64,000 nt of DNA, taken from positions 186,001 through 250,000 of the forward strand of contig NZ_JAGOPN010000008.1 in NCBI RefSeq assembly GCF_017991995.1, written 5' to 3'. The notes under the pieces are model-generated. The model did no database searches. It was not told where the DNA came from and saw nothing but the letters and a program-made list of their open reading frames with translations. Position 1 is the first letter of the stretch; every line of letters starts with the position of its first letter. Origin of the DNA: Pseudacidovorax sp. (GTDB lineage Bacteria > Pseudomonadota > Gammaproteobacteria > Burkholderiales > Burkholderiaceae_C). A program made the translations under genes and the position numbers. Below are positions 53,585-62,712 of the stretch, piece by piece.

Positions 53585-56031
53585 CAAGGTGGCCCAGACG
53601 AGGTGAATGTTGGGCAGATGCACGTAGTCGAACGGATGACCGTCACGCTCACCGGCGCCGAGATGACGATGCTGCCGGTGGTGCTGCGGATGGTCACGCC
53701 CTGGCGGGCCAGGGCCTGCACGGCATCGCGCTGCGCCTGGATGCGCACCGGCCCCTCGCCCACGATCCACTTCATGCCGGCCCTGCGCGCGAACACGCGA
53801 AGGCCCTGCTTGGCGGCCACCAGCCAGCGCCGGCCCACGCTCAGGCTGGTGTGGCCCTCGCTGGTCAGGGCCACGTGCTCGCCCGCCTGCAGGTGCAGGC
53901 TCTGCGCCGTGGTGGCGGCCAGGCCTGCCGCGCTGGCCAGCACCAGGTGCGGCTGCTGCAGTTCCGGAAAGCACCGCTGCGCCGCATCGGCCTGGCCTTC
54001 GCCCTGGATGTCGGACGCCTGCCGGGCCAGCCGCTGTGCCACGGCGTCCTGATCGGCGCCCCTTTCCTGCGCCTTGGCGATGCTGGCGGCATCGGCCAGG
54101 CCCTCGTGCTGGCGCGTGGCCGCCTTCAGGCGCGCGACGGTTTCGCCCAGGCTCTTGGCATGTTCGGCGGCGTTGGCCCGCCCTTCGGTGGTGATCAGCA
54201 TCCCGTCCTTGGCCCGCAGCACGCCGTGCCCATCGGTACGCAGCTCGAAGCCCTCACCGCGCGCGTCCTTGCGGCCCTGGTGGTCCTCGATGCGCGTGAT
54301 CGCTCCCAGGCTGAGGCTGGAGTGCTGGTGGTCGCTCTTGAGCTGGGCCTGGATCTGCCCGGCCGTGTCGTCCATCACCAGGTGGTTGCTGCGTCCGGCC
54401 GCGCTGTTGCCGCCCCCGTCGGTCATCTCGCGGCTGCGAAAGCCGCTGAGGGCGCTCTGGCTGGGCAGCTTCCACGGCGGCAGGTTCAGCTGGTTGTGCA
54501 CCCGGCCCGTGCAGATCGGCAGGTCCGGATCGCCGCCGAGGAAGTCGACGACCACCTCCTGCCCGATGCGCGGGAGGTGCACGCCGCCCAACTGGTTGCC
54601 CGCCCACGGGCTGCAGACGCGCAGCCAGCAGCTGCTGTGCGGGTTCTCCCGGCCCTGCCGGTCCCAGGGGAACTGCACCTTGATGCGGCCGAGTTCGTCG
54701 GTCCACAGCTCCTGGCCCGCGGGGCCGACCACGCGGGCGGTCTGCGGGCCGTGGGTATGCGGCTTGGTGCGGGTGAGCGCCGGCCGCAGCGGCTCGGTGA
54801 TCGGATGGGCCAGCAGGTCCACCTGCACCCGCCAGCGTTGCTGCGCCTGGGGCCGCGCTACCGTCGCCCCCGCGGCCAGCGCCGCCTGGCTGTCCTGCCC
54901 CACGTCCTCGATGAGGAAGTCGGTTTCCAGGACCAGATATTCCGCATTGGCCGCTTCCCTTGGATGGCCCTGCAGCACGAAGCTGAAGCCCGGCACCATG
55001 CCGCGCAGGTTGCCGCTGGCCCGCGCACGCGCCCCCGAGGTGCGCAGCTGCTGCATGCGAAGCCGGGCGATCAGGTCGCCCTCGGCCAGCGGGTCATTCG
55101 GGCGCGCGGTGCCTGCGCGTGGCTGGGCGTAGTGGCTGCCACCGAGGCTGGCATGCCAGGCGTAGACCTCCGCCTCCGCAAAGCCCGTGGGCCGTGGATC
55201 GCTGCGGCTGACCGAGAGGTCGGCCCGGGGGCGGGTGTAGTCGTAGTCGCGGCTGCTGTAGCGCCCGCTGGTGAGCCTGCTGGCGGGCATGAAGGCATGC
55301 AGATACTCGGCGTCGAGCTTCCAGCCGGGCGGGTGATAGGCCACCTGCCGATAGGCCTCGCTCGGGTTGGGGCTGAAGGCACCCAGATGGTCCGAGAGCA
55401 CCAGCCGGTGGGCGCCCGCGTCGTGCTCGAAGTGGTAGCTGATGCCCCATTCCTGGCACAGGCGCTCGAAGAAGGCGAAGTCGCTTTCGTTGAACTGGGT
55501 CTGGTAGTCGCGGATGGGGAAGGACTCGGCCAGACGCTTGTCGACGGGGAAGGGGTAGTTCGCCAGGAGGGCGTCGAGGATGTCGACGACGGTGGCGTTC
55601 TGGAAGATGCGGCAGTCCGAATTCAGCGTGGCCAGGTGCAGCCAGGGGCGAAGGAGGAGGCGGTAGCGCAGGTGTCGGCCATGCTCGCCCAGCAACTCTG
55701 CTTCGGTGATGAGGGCGTTGATCTGGCGGATGCCGGCGCCGAGGCGATCCACGGCATCGCCGACACCGCCGGGCACGAAGGTGCCGGCACCATCGAGGTC
55801 GATCTCGCAATGGATCTCGCGGCCGATCAGCGCGTCCAGGTCGATGTCGGCGCAGGCATCGGCCAGGGCGCCGGGGTCCAGCGCATCGGGGGTCTGCAGG
55901 AGCAGCTCATAGGTGAAGAGGGCATTGACGCCCTCGTGGCCCGACAGCCGCACGGGCTGCAGCAGGGGCGTGCCGGCAAAGACCGTCAGTGCGGGCGAAT
56001 GCACCCGCAGCGTGTGTGACAGCGTGGACAT
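53584..56031 (-). CDS. vgrG: T6SS spike protein VgrG
   Basis: 815 residues. The VgrG layout is clear: gp27-like start (LRVHSPALTVFAGTPLLQPV, RLSGHEGVNALFTYELLLQT, ESDFAFFERLCQEWGISYHF), OB/gp5 domain (GRIKVQFPWDRQGRENPHSS, CWLRVCSPWAGNQLGGVHLP, IGQEVVVDFLGGDPDLPICT) and a DUF2345 beta-helix (NHLVMDDTAGQIQAQLKSDH to GVTIRSTTGSIVISAPVSVT). The last 18 residues are out of character and look like reading through a junction in the wrong frame. VgrG trimers form the tip that carries effectors. No other T6SS structural gene is in the window, so this is an orphan vgrG island. Confidence 0.93.
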   Translation of the reverse strand: MSTLSHTLRVHSPALTVFAGTPLLQPVRLSGHEGVNALFTYELLLQTPDALDPGALADACADIDLDALIGREIHCEIDLDGAGTFVPGGVGDAVDRLGAGIRQINALITEAELLGEHGRHLRYRLLLRPWLHLATLNSDCRIFQNATVVDILDALLANYPFPVDKRLAESFPIRDYQTQFNESDFAFFERLCQEWGISYHFEHDAGAHRLVLSDHLGAFSPNPSEAYRQVAYHPPGWKLDAEYLHAFMPASRLTSGRYSSRDYDYTRPRADLSVSRSDPRPTGFAEAEVYAWHASLGGSHYAQPRAGTARPNDPLAEGDLIARLRMQQLRTSGARARASGNLRGMVPGFSFVLQGHPREAANAEYLVLETDFLIEDVGQDSQAALAAGATVARPQAQQRWRVQVDLLAHPITEPLRPALTRTKPHTHGPQTARVVGPAGQELWTDELGRIKVQFPWDRQGRENPHSSCWLRVCSPWAGNQLGGVHLPRIGQEVVVDFLGGDPDLPICTGRVHNQLNLPPWKLPSQSALSGFRSREMTDGGGNSAAGRSNHLVMDDTAGQIQAQLKSDHQHSSLSLGAITRIEDHQGRKDARGEGFELRTDGHGVLRAKDGMLITTEGRANAAEHAKSLGETVARLKAATRQHEGLADAASIAKAQERGADQDAVAQRLARQASDIQGEGQADAAQRCFPELQQPHLVLASAAGLAATTAQSLHLQAGEHVALTSEGHTSLSVGRRWLVAAKQGLRVFARRAGMKWIVGEGPVRIQAQRDAVQALARQGVTIRSTTGSIVISAPVSVTVIRSTTCICPTFTSSGPP

Positions 56032-56255
56032 GAAACCTCCCTGGTCTCGCGCCGGCGGCCTTCTGGGGATGAGGCGGCTCGGCTGGGGCGGGAGGTTAGC
56101 GGCGCGACGCGCGCGGCGCGGCGTCCGGCGCGGACCGCCGGCTCAACTTTGCAGGAGAGCGTGCATTAGTTCCGCCTCGGGCCGAGAGGCATCCGCACAG
56201 CGACGTCCGCCCCGGCCCGCCCATGCCCGCCGCAACGAACGGACCACGACACCGG

Positions 56256-57437
56256 TCAATCGCCGGCCGACTCCAGCACGGCGACCGGTGCAGCCTCGAC
56301 GCGGTTGCGTCCGCGGTCCTTGGCCTGGTAGAGCGCCTGGTCGGCTTCGCGAAGCAGGTCCTCGATGCCGCCGCCGTCGCGGGGATGGCGGCATGCGACG
56401 CCCACGCTGACGGTCACGCCCGCAGGCAGTGCCCAGCCGGCATCGCGCGAGGCATCGATCACGCCCTGGCGCACCCGCTCGGCCACCTGCATCGCGTCGC
56501 GCAACGGGGTGGCCGGCAGCACGATGGCGAACTCCTCACCGCCCGGCCGCGCCGCCAGATCCTGCTCGCTGCGGCAGGCGTGGGCCAGCGCCGAGGCCAC
56601 CGCCTGCAGGCAGCGGTCGCCTGCACCGTGGCCGTGGGCGTCGTTGTAGAGCTTGAAGCGGTCGACGTCGACGGACAGCAGGGCCACGGGCATGTCCTCG
56701 CGCAACGCACGCGCCCACACGGTGCCCAGCCATTCCATGTAGCTGCGTCGGTTGGCCAGGCCCGTGAGCGGATCGGCCCGGCTGAGCAGTTCGAGTTCGA
56801 AGTTGGCCTGCTCGAGCGCATGGCTGCGCGTGGCCAGGTCCTGCGCCAGGCGTTCGTTGTCCAGCGAGACGCGCAGCGCGTCGACATAGATGCGGCCCAT
56901 GCGCCGCGCCACGGCAAGCTGGGCAAGGCAGAGCACCACCGATGCCACGGAGAGCACATGCGCGAAGCCCGGCCGCGCGATCAGCACCGCCACCGCCAGC
57001 GAACCGAGGATGGGCACCTGGAAAGCCGCATGGGTCTGCCAGTACGCCATGTTGGTCATGGTCATGGCCACCGCGCCCAACGCCGTGCCGACCACGACCG
57101 GCACCTCGTCGGCTTCGCCGTGGACCAGCATCCAGCCCAGGCCGATGCCCCAGGCCAGGCCGGTCAGGGCCATGAGCACCAGCGAGGCCCACACCCAGCG
57201 CAGGCCGGCATCGCCCCGTCGGCGGCTGCGCCGGTACGCCAGGCGCAGCCCCATGCGGGCGAAGATGGGCAGGCAGGAGGCGACCAGCCAGCCCATGACC
57301 AGCGCATGCCGGTCGGGCCGCCAGAAGACGCTGGCGAGCATGGCGGCGCCCGCCAGGCCCATGAAGCCGGAGACGGGCACGGTGTCGTAGAGCGCCTCGA
57401 CGCGGCGGCGTCGCAGGATCGGATCGGCGTCGTTCAA
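56256..57437 (-). CDS. Membrane diguanylate cyclase (GGDEF)
   Basis: 393 residues. Five to six membrane helices in the first about 190 residues (MGLAGAAMLASVFW, VLMALTGLAWGIGLGWMLV, TALGAVAMTMTNMAYW), a short coiled coil (LRVSLDNERLAQDLATRSHA), and a GGDEF domain (about 218-385) with RADPLTGLANRRSYMEW and the active loop PGGEEF (about 297-302). The inhibitory RxxD site five residues before the loop reads S-E-Q-D, so product inhibition should be lost. It makes c-di-GMP from GTP. It lies just upstream in the map of the T1SS genes, which share its strand. Confidence 0.93.
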   Translation of the reverse strand: MNDADPILRRRRVEALYDTVPVSGFMGLAGAAMLASVFWRPDRHALVMGWLVASCLPIFARMGLRLAYRRSRRRGDAGLRWVWASLVLMALTGLAWGIGLGWMLVHGEADEVPVVVGTALGAVAMTMTNMAYWQTHAAFQVPILGSLAVAVLIARPGFAHVLSVASVVLCLAQLAVARRMGRIYVDALRVSLDNERLAQDLATRSHALEQANFELELLSRADPLTGLANRRSYMEWLGTVWARALREDMPVALLSVDVDRFKLYNDAHGHGAGDRCLQAVASALAHACRSEQDLAARPGGEEFAIVLPATPLRDAMQVAERVRQGVIDASRDAGWALPAGVTVSVGVACRHPRDGGGIEDLLREADQALYQAKDRGRNRVEAAPVAVLESAGD

Positions 57438-57465
57438 GGAGAAGGCACGAGGGAAGGTACGCCCC

Positions 57466-59310
57466 TCACTGTAGACGCGAAGCGGTGCGCAGGGCCATGC
57501 GCTGGGGCAGGCTCTGCGCCGGCACCGCCACGCCGCCCGCGCGCTGCGCGGCCTTCACGTCCGGCCCGCGCACCGGCGGCGCCATCGGCTGCTGGACCAC
57601 GGCCCGCGCCGGCGGACCGGCGGGCACGGCAGGCGCGCCCTGTTGCGTCATGCCCAGGCCGTCCGGCCCCAGCAGCGAGCGCGCGGGGCCGCCCACGATC
57701 TCGTCCACCCAGGGACTGACGCCGTCGGGCTCCACGCGCAGCTCGCCGGTGGCCCGGGCCAGCCGGAACTCGGTGACGCGCAGGTCGAACACGGCATCGA
57801 TGTAGTCCAGCAGCAGGTTGTTGTGGTCGAGCTGCGCATCGAGCACGTTGGGCAGCGTCTCACGGCCGAACTCCAGCAGCCGGCTGCGCCCCCGGAAGGC
57901 CTCGCCCGACTCGGACACGGCCTCGCGCAGCTGCTGCTCGCGCTCGCGGCCGCTGGCGGTGCGGCCCCAGGCCGAGGCGGTGAGCTCCAGCAGGTTGCGG
58001 CGCACGCCGTCGAGCTTGGCCTCCTGCGTCTGTACCTCGGCCAGCGCCGACTTGACGCGCAGCTGGCGGTCGAAGCCGCTGCCGAAGTTCCAGTTGAGCT
58101 CCAGCGCGGCGCGCGTGGGCTCGGAGGTGGTCACGCCGCGCGGGTCCTTGGTCTTGACCACCACGGCATCCACCGTGGGCCAGACGCTGGCCTCCTGCTG
58201 CTCGACCAGCTCCCGCGCGCGTGCCACGCGCTCCTGGGCTTCGGTCAGCTCCGTGCTGCGCGATTCGGCGCGGGCGATGGCCTCCTGTTGCGAGGCGATC
58301 TGCCAGGCCGGCGGCGTGCGCAGCAGCGGCAGGCGCGCCGGGTCGGGCACGAAGCGGAAGTAGCTGTCGAACTTGGCGATGGCCTCGGCCAGCTGGGCAT
58401 CGAAGTCCGCCTCGCGCGCGGCGATGCCGGCGCGGCGGGCGCTGGCCATGCGCAGGTCGTTCTGGCCGGCGCCCCCCAGGGCGACGCGGCGCTCCTCGCT
58501 CCTGGCCAGGTCCTGCACGATGCGGGTGGAGCGGCGGGCCACCTCGCGTTTGAGGTCGAAGCGCTGCACCTGCATGTAGGCCGTCAGGGCGTCGAGCACG
58601 ACCTTCTGCGAGGTGGTCTTGACGGCCTCGCTCTGGGCCCGGCTGCCGGCCTCGGCGGCCCGCTCGCGCGCGCTCATGGCGCCGCCGTCGATCAGGCTCA
58701 TGCGGGCCTCGGCGGTGAGCAGGGTGTAGGTCTCGCTGGAGGCGCCCTCGCGGCCGCTGTTGTAGGTGCCGCTGGCGGTGCCGACCTTGAAGCGCGGGTA
58801 ACGCGCCTTCCTGGCCGCCTCGACCTCGAAGCCGCTGCTGGCGGCGGCGGCATCGGCGGCCAGCACTTCGGGATGCTCCAGCGCCAAGGTGCGCAGCGAC
58901 TGCTTGAAGCGCTGGGTCTGGCCGGTGATGACGAGGCCCGGTGCGCCGGCCGCGGCGCCTGCAGAGGCCGGCGCGGCCGATGGCGTGGAGGCGGGCGCCA
59001 CGGGCAGCGAGATGGGCACCGGCGCCGGTGTAGCGGCTGCTGCGGAGGGCGTGGGTGTCGTCGCGCTGCGCAGCGACGCTGGCGCCACCGCCGCGATGCG
59101 TTCACCGACCGGCATCGGCGCGGGTGACTCCGGCATCGACAGCCGCGTCGCCGTCAGCAGCCGCATGCCGTTCTCGTCGTACACGGCCACGGGCACGCCC
59201 TGCCGGCGGATCTGCACCTGAGCGGCGGCGGGCAGGCAGGCGAGCGCACAGGCCAGGGCGATGGCGGCGCGCGCCGGAGAGCGCAGCGGCCAGGCGGCGA
59301 GGCACTTCAT
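57466..59310 (-). CDS. TolC-family outer-membrane protein of a type I secretion system
   Basis: 614 residues, starting at ATG 59310 with AGGAGGG before it; signal peptide ends PAAAQ. A non-TolC N-terminal region of about 130 residues (VQIRRQGVPVAVYDENGMRL, then an Ala/Pro/Thr-rich linker) precedes the TolC core (LALEHPEVLAADAAAASSGF, SETYTLLTAEARMSLIDGGA, ETLPNVLDAQLDHNNLLLDY). The C-terminus is Pro/Ala-rich. It completes the channel with the HlyD and ABC genes upstream on the same strand. A 35-bp inverted repeat separates it from hlyD. Confidence 0.9.
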   Translation of the reverse strand: MKCLAAWPLRSPARAAIALACALACLPAAAQVQIRRQGVPVAVYDENGMRLLTATRLSMPESPAPMPVGERIAAVAPASLRSATTPTPSAAAATPAPVPISLPVAPASTPSAAPASAGAAAGAPGLVITGQTQRFKQSLRTLALEHPEVLAADAAAASSGFEVEAARKARYPRFKVGTASGTYNSGREGASSETYTLLTAEARMSLIDGGAMSARERAAEAGSRAQSEAVKTTSQKVVLDALTAYMQVQRFDLKREVARRSTRIVQDLARSEERRVALGGAGQNDLRMASARRAGIAAREADFDAQLAEAIAKFDSYFRFVPDPARLPLLRTPPAWQIASQQEAIARAESRSTELTEAQERVARARELVEQQEASVWPTVDAVVVKTKDPRGVTTSEPTRAALELNWNFGSGFDRQLRVKSALAEVQTQEAKLDGVRRNLLELTASAWGRTASGREREQQLREAVSESGEAFRGRSRLLEFGRETLPNVLDAQLDHNNLLLDYIDAVFDLRVTEFRLARATGELRVEPDGVSPWVDEIVGGPARSLLGPDGLGMTQQGAPAVPAGPPARAVVQQPMAPPVRGPDVKAAQRAGGVAVPAQSLPQRMALRTASRLQ

Positions 59311-59338
59311 GCGACGCCCTCCTGGCCGCGCATGGGCA

Positions 59339-59437
59339 CCCTCCCCCTCTGGAGGAGGGCGGGGGTGGGGGCCTGCGGCGCTGGAAAGTGGCGGGCGGCG
59401 CTGGCCCCCATCCCTGCCTTCCCCCAGAGGGGGAAGG
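59339..59437. repeat. Imperfect 35-bp inverted repeat between hlyD-like and tolC-like genes
   Basis: The arm at 59339-59373 (CCCTCCCCCTCTGGAGGAGG...) and the arm at 59403-59437 (...CCCCCAGAGGGGGAAGG) are reverse complements with a few mismatches, 29 bp apart; each arm also folds on itself (CCCTC/GAGGG). This looks like an interspersed palindromic repeat pair. Transcribed, it makes a large hairpin in the 204-bp gap and may lower expression of the downstream tolC-like gene. No gene is present in the gap. Confidence 0.65.
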
Positions 59438-59514
59438 GGCCAGACAACCACGCGGCCGACAGCGGGCGCATCGGCGCGACCGGTCTGACGATGGCCTCTC
59501 CTCCTCGCATCCGC

Positions 59515-60828
59515 TCAAGGTTCACGGAACGCCTCCCGCTGCAGCTTCAGCACGGGCCGCAGGATGTACCAGATGAAGGGATCGGTGCCCACGATCAGGT
59601 CCACCTCGGCCTCCATGCCGGGCGTGATGCGGTTCTCGGGCCGGCCCACGTGCGAGGCGCTGGTGCTCACCTGCAGCCGGTAGTAGGGCGGCGCGGTGGG
59701 CAGCGTGGCGTCGCGGTCGGCGTCGGCCGCCACCAGGTCCACGCGGCCATCCACCGTGCCGTAGCGCAGGAAGTCGTAGGCCGTGATCTTCACGCGGGCC
59801 TTCTGGCCGGCATGCACGAAGCCGCGGTCGTTGGGGCTCAGGCGCGCCTCGACCATCACCTGCGCGTCGTCGGGCACCACCTCCAGGATGGCCTCGCCGG
59901 GCTTGATGACCCAGCCGGGGCTGCCACTGCGCAGGCCCTTCACGATGCCCTCGCCCGGCGCCGTGACCACCGTGCGCGAGCGCTGGTTGCGGGCGCGCTG
60001 CAGGTCCTCGTTGAGGCTGGCGAGCTGGCGCTCGACGGTGGAGAGTTCGTCGGACGCGCGGCGGCGGAAACTGCCCTCGGTCTCGGCCAGCTTGGCCTGT
60101 GCCTCGCCGATGGCGGCGCTGGCCGAGATCACGCCCTGCCTCGCCACCGCGAGTTCGGCACCGGCGACCTCGGCCTCGCGGCGCTTGTCGAGCACCTCCA
60201 GCTGGCCGATCAGCTTCTCGGCGGCCAGCTGCTCGGAGATCTCCAGCTCCTTGCGCGCCAGGGCCACGCGCTGCGTGAGGCCGGCCACCTTCGCCTGCTG
60301 CTCCATCTGCTTGCTGCGCGCGGCCTCCAGCGCGGCCTGGGCACCGGCGGCGATGCCGCGCTGCTCCAGCGAACGGGCCTGGTACGCGCCCAGCTCGCCG
60401 CGCACCACGTCGGCGTCCATGGCGGGCGGAAAGCTCTCGCGCCGCAATGGCTCGCCGCGGCTCTCGGCCGTCAGGCGCAGGCGGGCGGCCTGGGTGGCGG
60501 CCTGGCGGGCGGTCAGCTCTTCCAGGTTCAGGCCGCTGCCGCCCAGGTCGATCTCCACCAGCGGCTGGCCGGCCTTGACGCGCTCGCCCTCGCGCACGAG
60601 CACGGCACGCACGATGCCGCCTTCCAGATGCTGGATCGACTTCACGCGGTCGGACGGGATCACCTTGCCGTTGGCGACCACCACGGTCTCCATGGGAAAG
60701 GCCAGCGCCACCACGGCCAGCACGCCGATGGCGCCGCCGATGAGCCAGCGTCGGCGCCGGCCCGGACCGTCCGGCAGCGGCGCGCGGTCCTCGGCACGCA
60801 GCAGGACCTGGGGCAGATCGTTCTTCAT
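59515..60828 (-). CDS. HlyD-family type I secretion adaptor
   Basis: 437 residues. One N-terminal membrane helix (about 28-46), a lipoyl/barrel-sandwich part (VKSIQHLEGGIVRAVLVREG), a long coiled-coil hairpin (about 150-290; RVALARKELEISEQLAAEKL) and the C-terminal HlyD signature (GMEAEVDLIVGTDPFIWYIL then RPVLKLQREAFREP). It bridges the ABC pump and the TolC-like channel. The start overlaps the ABC stop by four bases. Confidence 0.93.
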   Translation of the reverse strand: MKNDLPQVLLRAEDRAPLPDGPGRRRRWLIGGAIGVLAVVALAFPMETVVVANGKVIPSDRVKSIQHLEGGIVRAVLVREGERVKAGQPLVEIDLGGSGLNLEELTARQAATQAARLRLTAESRGEPLRRESFPPAMDADVVRGELGAYQARSLEQRGIAAGAQAALEAARSKQMEQQAKVAGLTQRVALARKELEISEQLAAEKLIGQLEVLDKRREAEVAGAELAVARQGVISASAAIGEAQAKLAETEGSFRRRASDELSTVERQLASLNEDLQRARNQRSRTVVTAPGEGIVKGLRSGSPGWVIKPGEAILEVVPDDAQVMVEARLSPNDRGFVHAGQKARVKITAYDFLRYGTVDGRVDLVAADADRDATLPTAPPYYRLQVSTSASHVGRPENRITPGMEAEVDLIVGTDPFIWYILRPVLKLQREAFREP

Positions 60829-62609
60829 GCGGCCACCTGTTGAAGGTCGGCGCGCTGGCTGCCGAAGAGGCGCGGCACCATCACCGCTGGCGCGCCCTGC
60901 TCCACGCCGCCATCGCCGGTGACGTGGTAGACGTTGTTGGCGGCGGCCACCATGCGCAGCGAATGGGTGACCACGATCACCGTGCGCGTGCGGGCGATGG
61001 CCACCAGCGTGTTGATGAGCTGGCGCTCGCTGTGGAAGTCGAGGTCGTTGCTGGGCTCGTCCAGCACCAGCACCGAGGGCTTGCGCAGGAAGGCCAGCGC
61101 CAGGCCCAGCTTGCGGCGCTCGCCCACCGACAGGCCGGTGCCACCCTCGCCGATGCGCGTGCGGTAGCCGGCGGGCAGGCGCGAGACGAAGTCGTGCGCG
61201 CCGGCCAGCTTGCAGGCCGCCACGATCTGCTCGTCGCTGTGGCCGGGCGCGCAGCGGCGCAGGGTCTCGATGATCTCGCCGGCGAACCAGTAGACCTCCT
61301 GCGAGAGGTAGCTGATCCACTTGGCGCGGTCGTCGCGGCCGAACTGGGCCAGGTCGTACTCGCCCAGGCTCACGGTGCCGGCGCTGGGCGCATACAGGCC
61401 GCAGATGAGCCGCACCAGCGTGGACTTGCCGGCGCCGTTGCGGCCCACCACGGCATGCAGGCCAGCCGGGCCGATGGCGAGGTCGAGCTTCTCGAACACC
61501 GGTCGGCCCTGCGCATGGAAGCGGAAGTCCACATCGCGCAGCTGCACCAGGCCGGGCGGCTGCGGCAGGTTCAGGCCGCTGGGCTCGCGCTCCACCGGCT
61601 CGGACAGCACCTTTTCGAGCCGGCTGGCCGCCTCGCCCGCCGTGGCCAGCGCGCGCCAGTTGGAGACCAGCCCGGCCACCGGCTGCAGCGCCCGCATGGC
61701 GAGCATGTTGGCCGCCACCAGGCCGCCGACGGTCATCCACTGCTCCATGACCGACAGCGCGCCCACCGTGATGACCACCGTCGAGAAGATGGTCAGCAGC
61801 ACCGTCGTGCCGTCGCGGGCGGTCTCGATCTCGCCGTTCTTGCGGAAGCTCTCGCCCAGCCAGTGGTCGTAGGTCTGGCGCCAGCCCTCGATGGTGGGGC
61901 CGTCGTTGGCCTGGGTCTTGAGCGTTTCGCGCGCGGCGCAGATCTCGGCCGTCATGCGTTCGAGGTTGCGGCTGCGCTCGGTTTCCTCGACGCGGCCGGC
62001 GCGCACCTCGTCGGCCCACCACCAGGCCAGAAAGGACATCACGCCCAGAAAGACCACCACCACCGGCAGCACCGGCAGCGCCACGATGCCGATGACCACC
62101 AGCGCGAACAGCGCCATGGGCAGATCGAAGATCGATTGCGCGAGGCCGCTGCTGAGCGTCATGCGCACCGCGCCCACGTCGCGGAACAGCAGGAACCAGG
62201 CGGCGGCGGGCCGCTCCTCCAGCGCCCGCAGGGGCCGGTTGAGCATGGACTGCAGCAGGGCGCCGGAGATGCCGTGGTCGATGGTGGCGCCCGCGTCGCG
62301 CAGCAGGCGCGAGCGGCGGCTGCGCAGCACGAACTCGATGGCCAGGAAGAACAGGATGCCGCTGAACAGCGCCCACAGCGTGGAGGTGCCGCTGCGGTAG
62401 ATGACCCGGTCGTACACCTGCAGCAGGAAGATCGACGGCAGCAGCCCGAACAGGCTGATCGGCACCGACCACCAGGCCGCCTGCCGCACGGCCGGATAGG
62501 CCGCGCCGAAGGCCCGGCCGAGCGCGTCGGCATGCGGGCTGGCCGGCTCATCGCCCTCGGCCGTGACCGAGGGAGCGACCAGCTGGCTGGGAAGCAGGTA
62601 CTTCAGCAT
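60825..62609 (-). CDS. Type I secretion ABC transporter (LapB/PrtD-like class without peptidase)
   Basis: 594 residues. No C39-type peptidase domain at the N-terminus; six-helix exporter domain (SVPISLFGLLPSIFLLQVYD, ALVVIGIVALPVLPVVVVFL), then an ATPase with Walker A VGRNGAGKST, Walker B SVLVLDEPSNDLD and an unusual signature: LSVGERRKLGLA in place of LSGGQ. Substrate would be an RTX-type protein with a C-terminal signal, but none is encoded in the window. The gap to the next gene (62610-62712) shows nothing clear. Confidence 0.92.
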   Translation of the reverse strand: MLKYLLPSQLVAPSVTAEGDEPASPHADALGRAFGAAYPAVRQAAWWSVPISLFGLLPSIFLLQVYDRVIYRSGTSTLWALFSGILFFLAIEFVLRSRRSRLLRDAGATIDHGISGALLQSMLNRPLRALEERPAAAWFLLFRDVGAVRMTLSSGLAQSIFDLPMALFALVVIGIVALPVLPVVVVFLGVMSFLAWWWADEVRAGRVEETERSRNLERMTAEICAARETLKTQANDGPTIEGWRQTYDHWLGESFRKNGEIETARDGTTVLLTIFSTVVITVGALSVMEQWMTVGGLVAANMLAMRALQPVAGLVSNWRALATAGEAASRLEKVLSEPVEREPSGLNLPQPPGLVQLRDVDFRFHAQGRPVFEKLDLAIGPAGLHAVVGRNGAGKSTLVRLICGLYAPSAGTVSLGEYDLAQFGRDDRAKWISYLSQEVYWFAGEIIETLRRCAPGHSDEQIVAACKLAGAHDFVSRLPAGYRTRIGEGGTGLSVGERRKLGLALAFLRKPSVLVLDEPSNDLDFHSERQLINTLVAIARTRTVIVVTHSLRMVAAANNVYHVTGDGGVEQGAPAVMVPRLFGSQRADLQQVAA

Positions 62610-62712
62610 GGGCGGCCGTCGACGTTGAAAACCATGAACAGATTGTTACTCACTGAGGCGGACGCAGGTCAGGTTGAAGACAGAAAGCCGGGTAAACGCC
62701 GAGCCGACCCGA

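Noticed and set aside
51618-56031. A complete type VI secretion gene cluster
   Set aside because: Only vgrG and cassette genes are present; no tss sheath, baseplate, ClpV or membrane-complex genes lie in the window.
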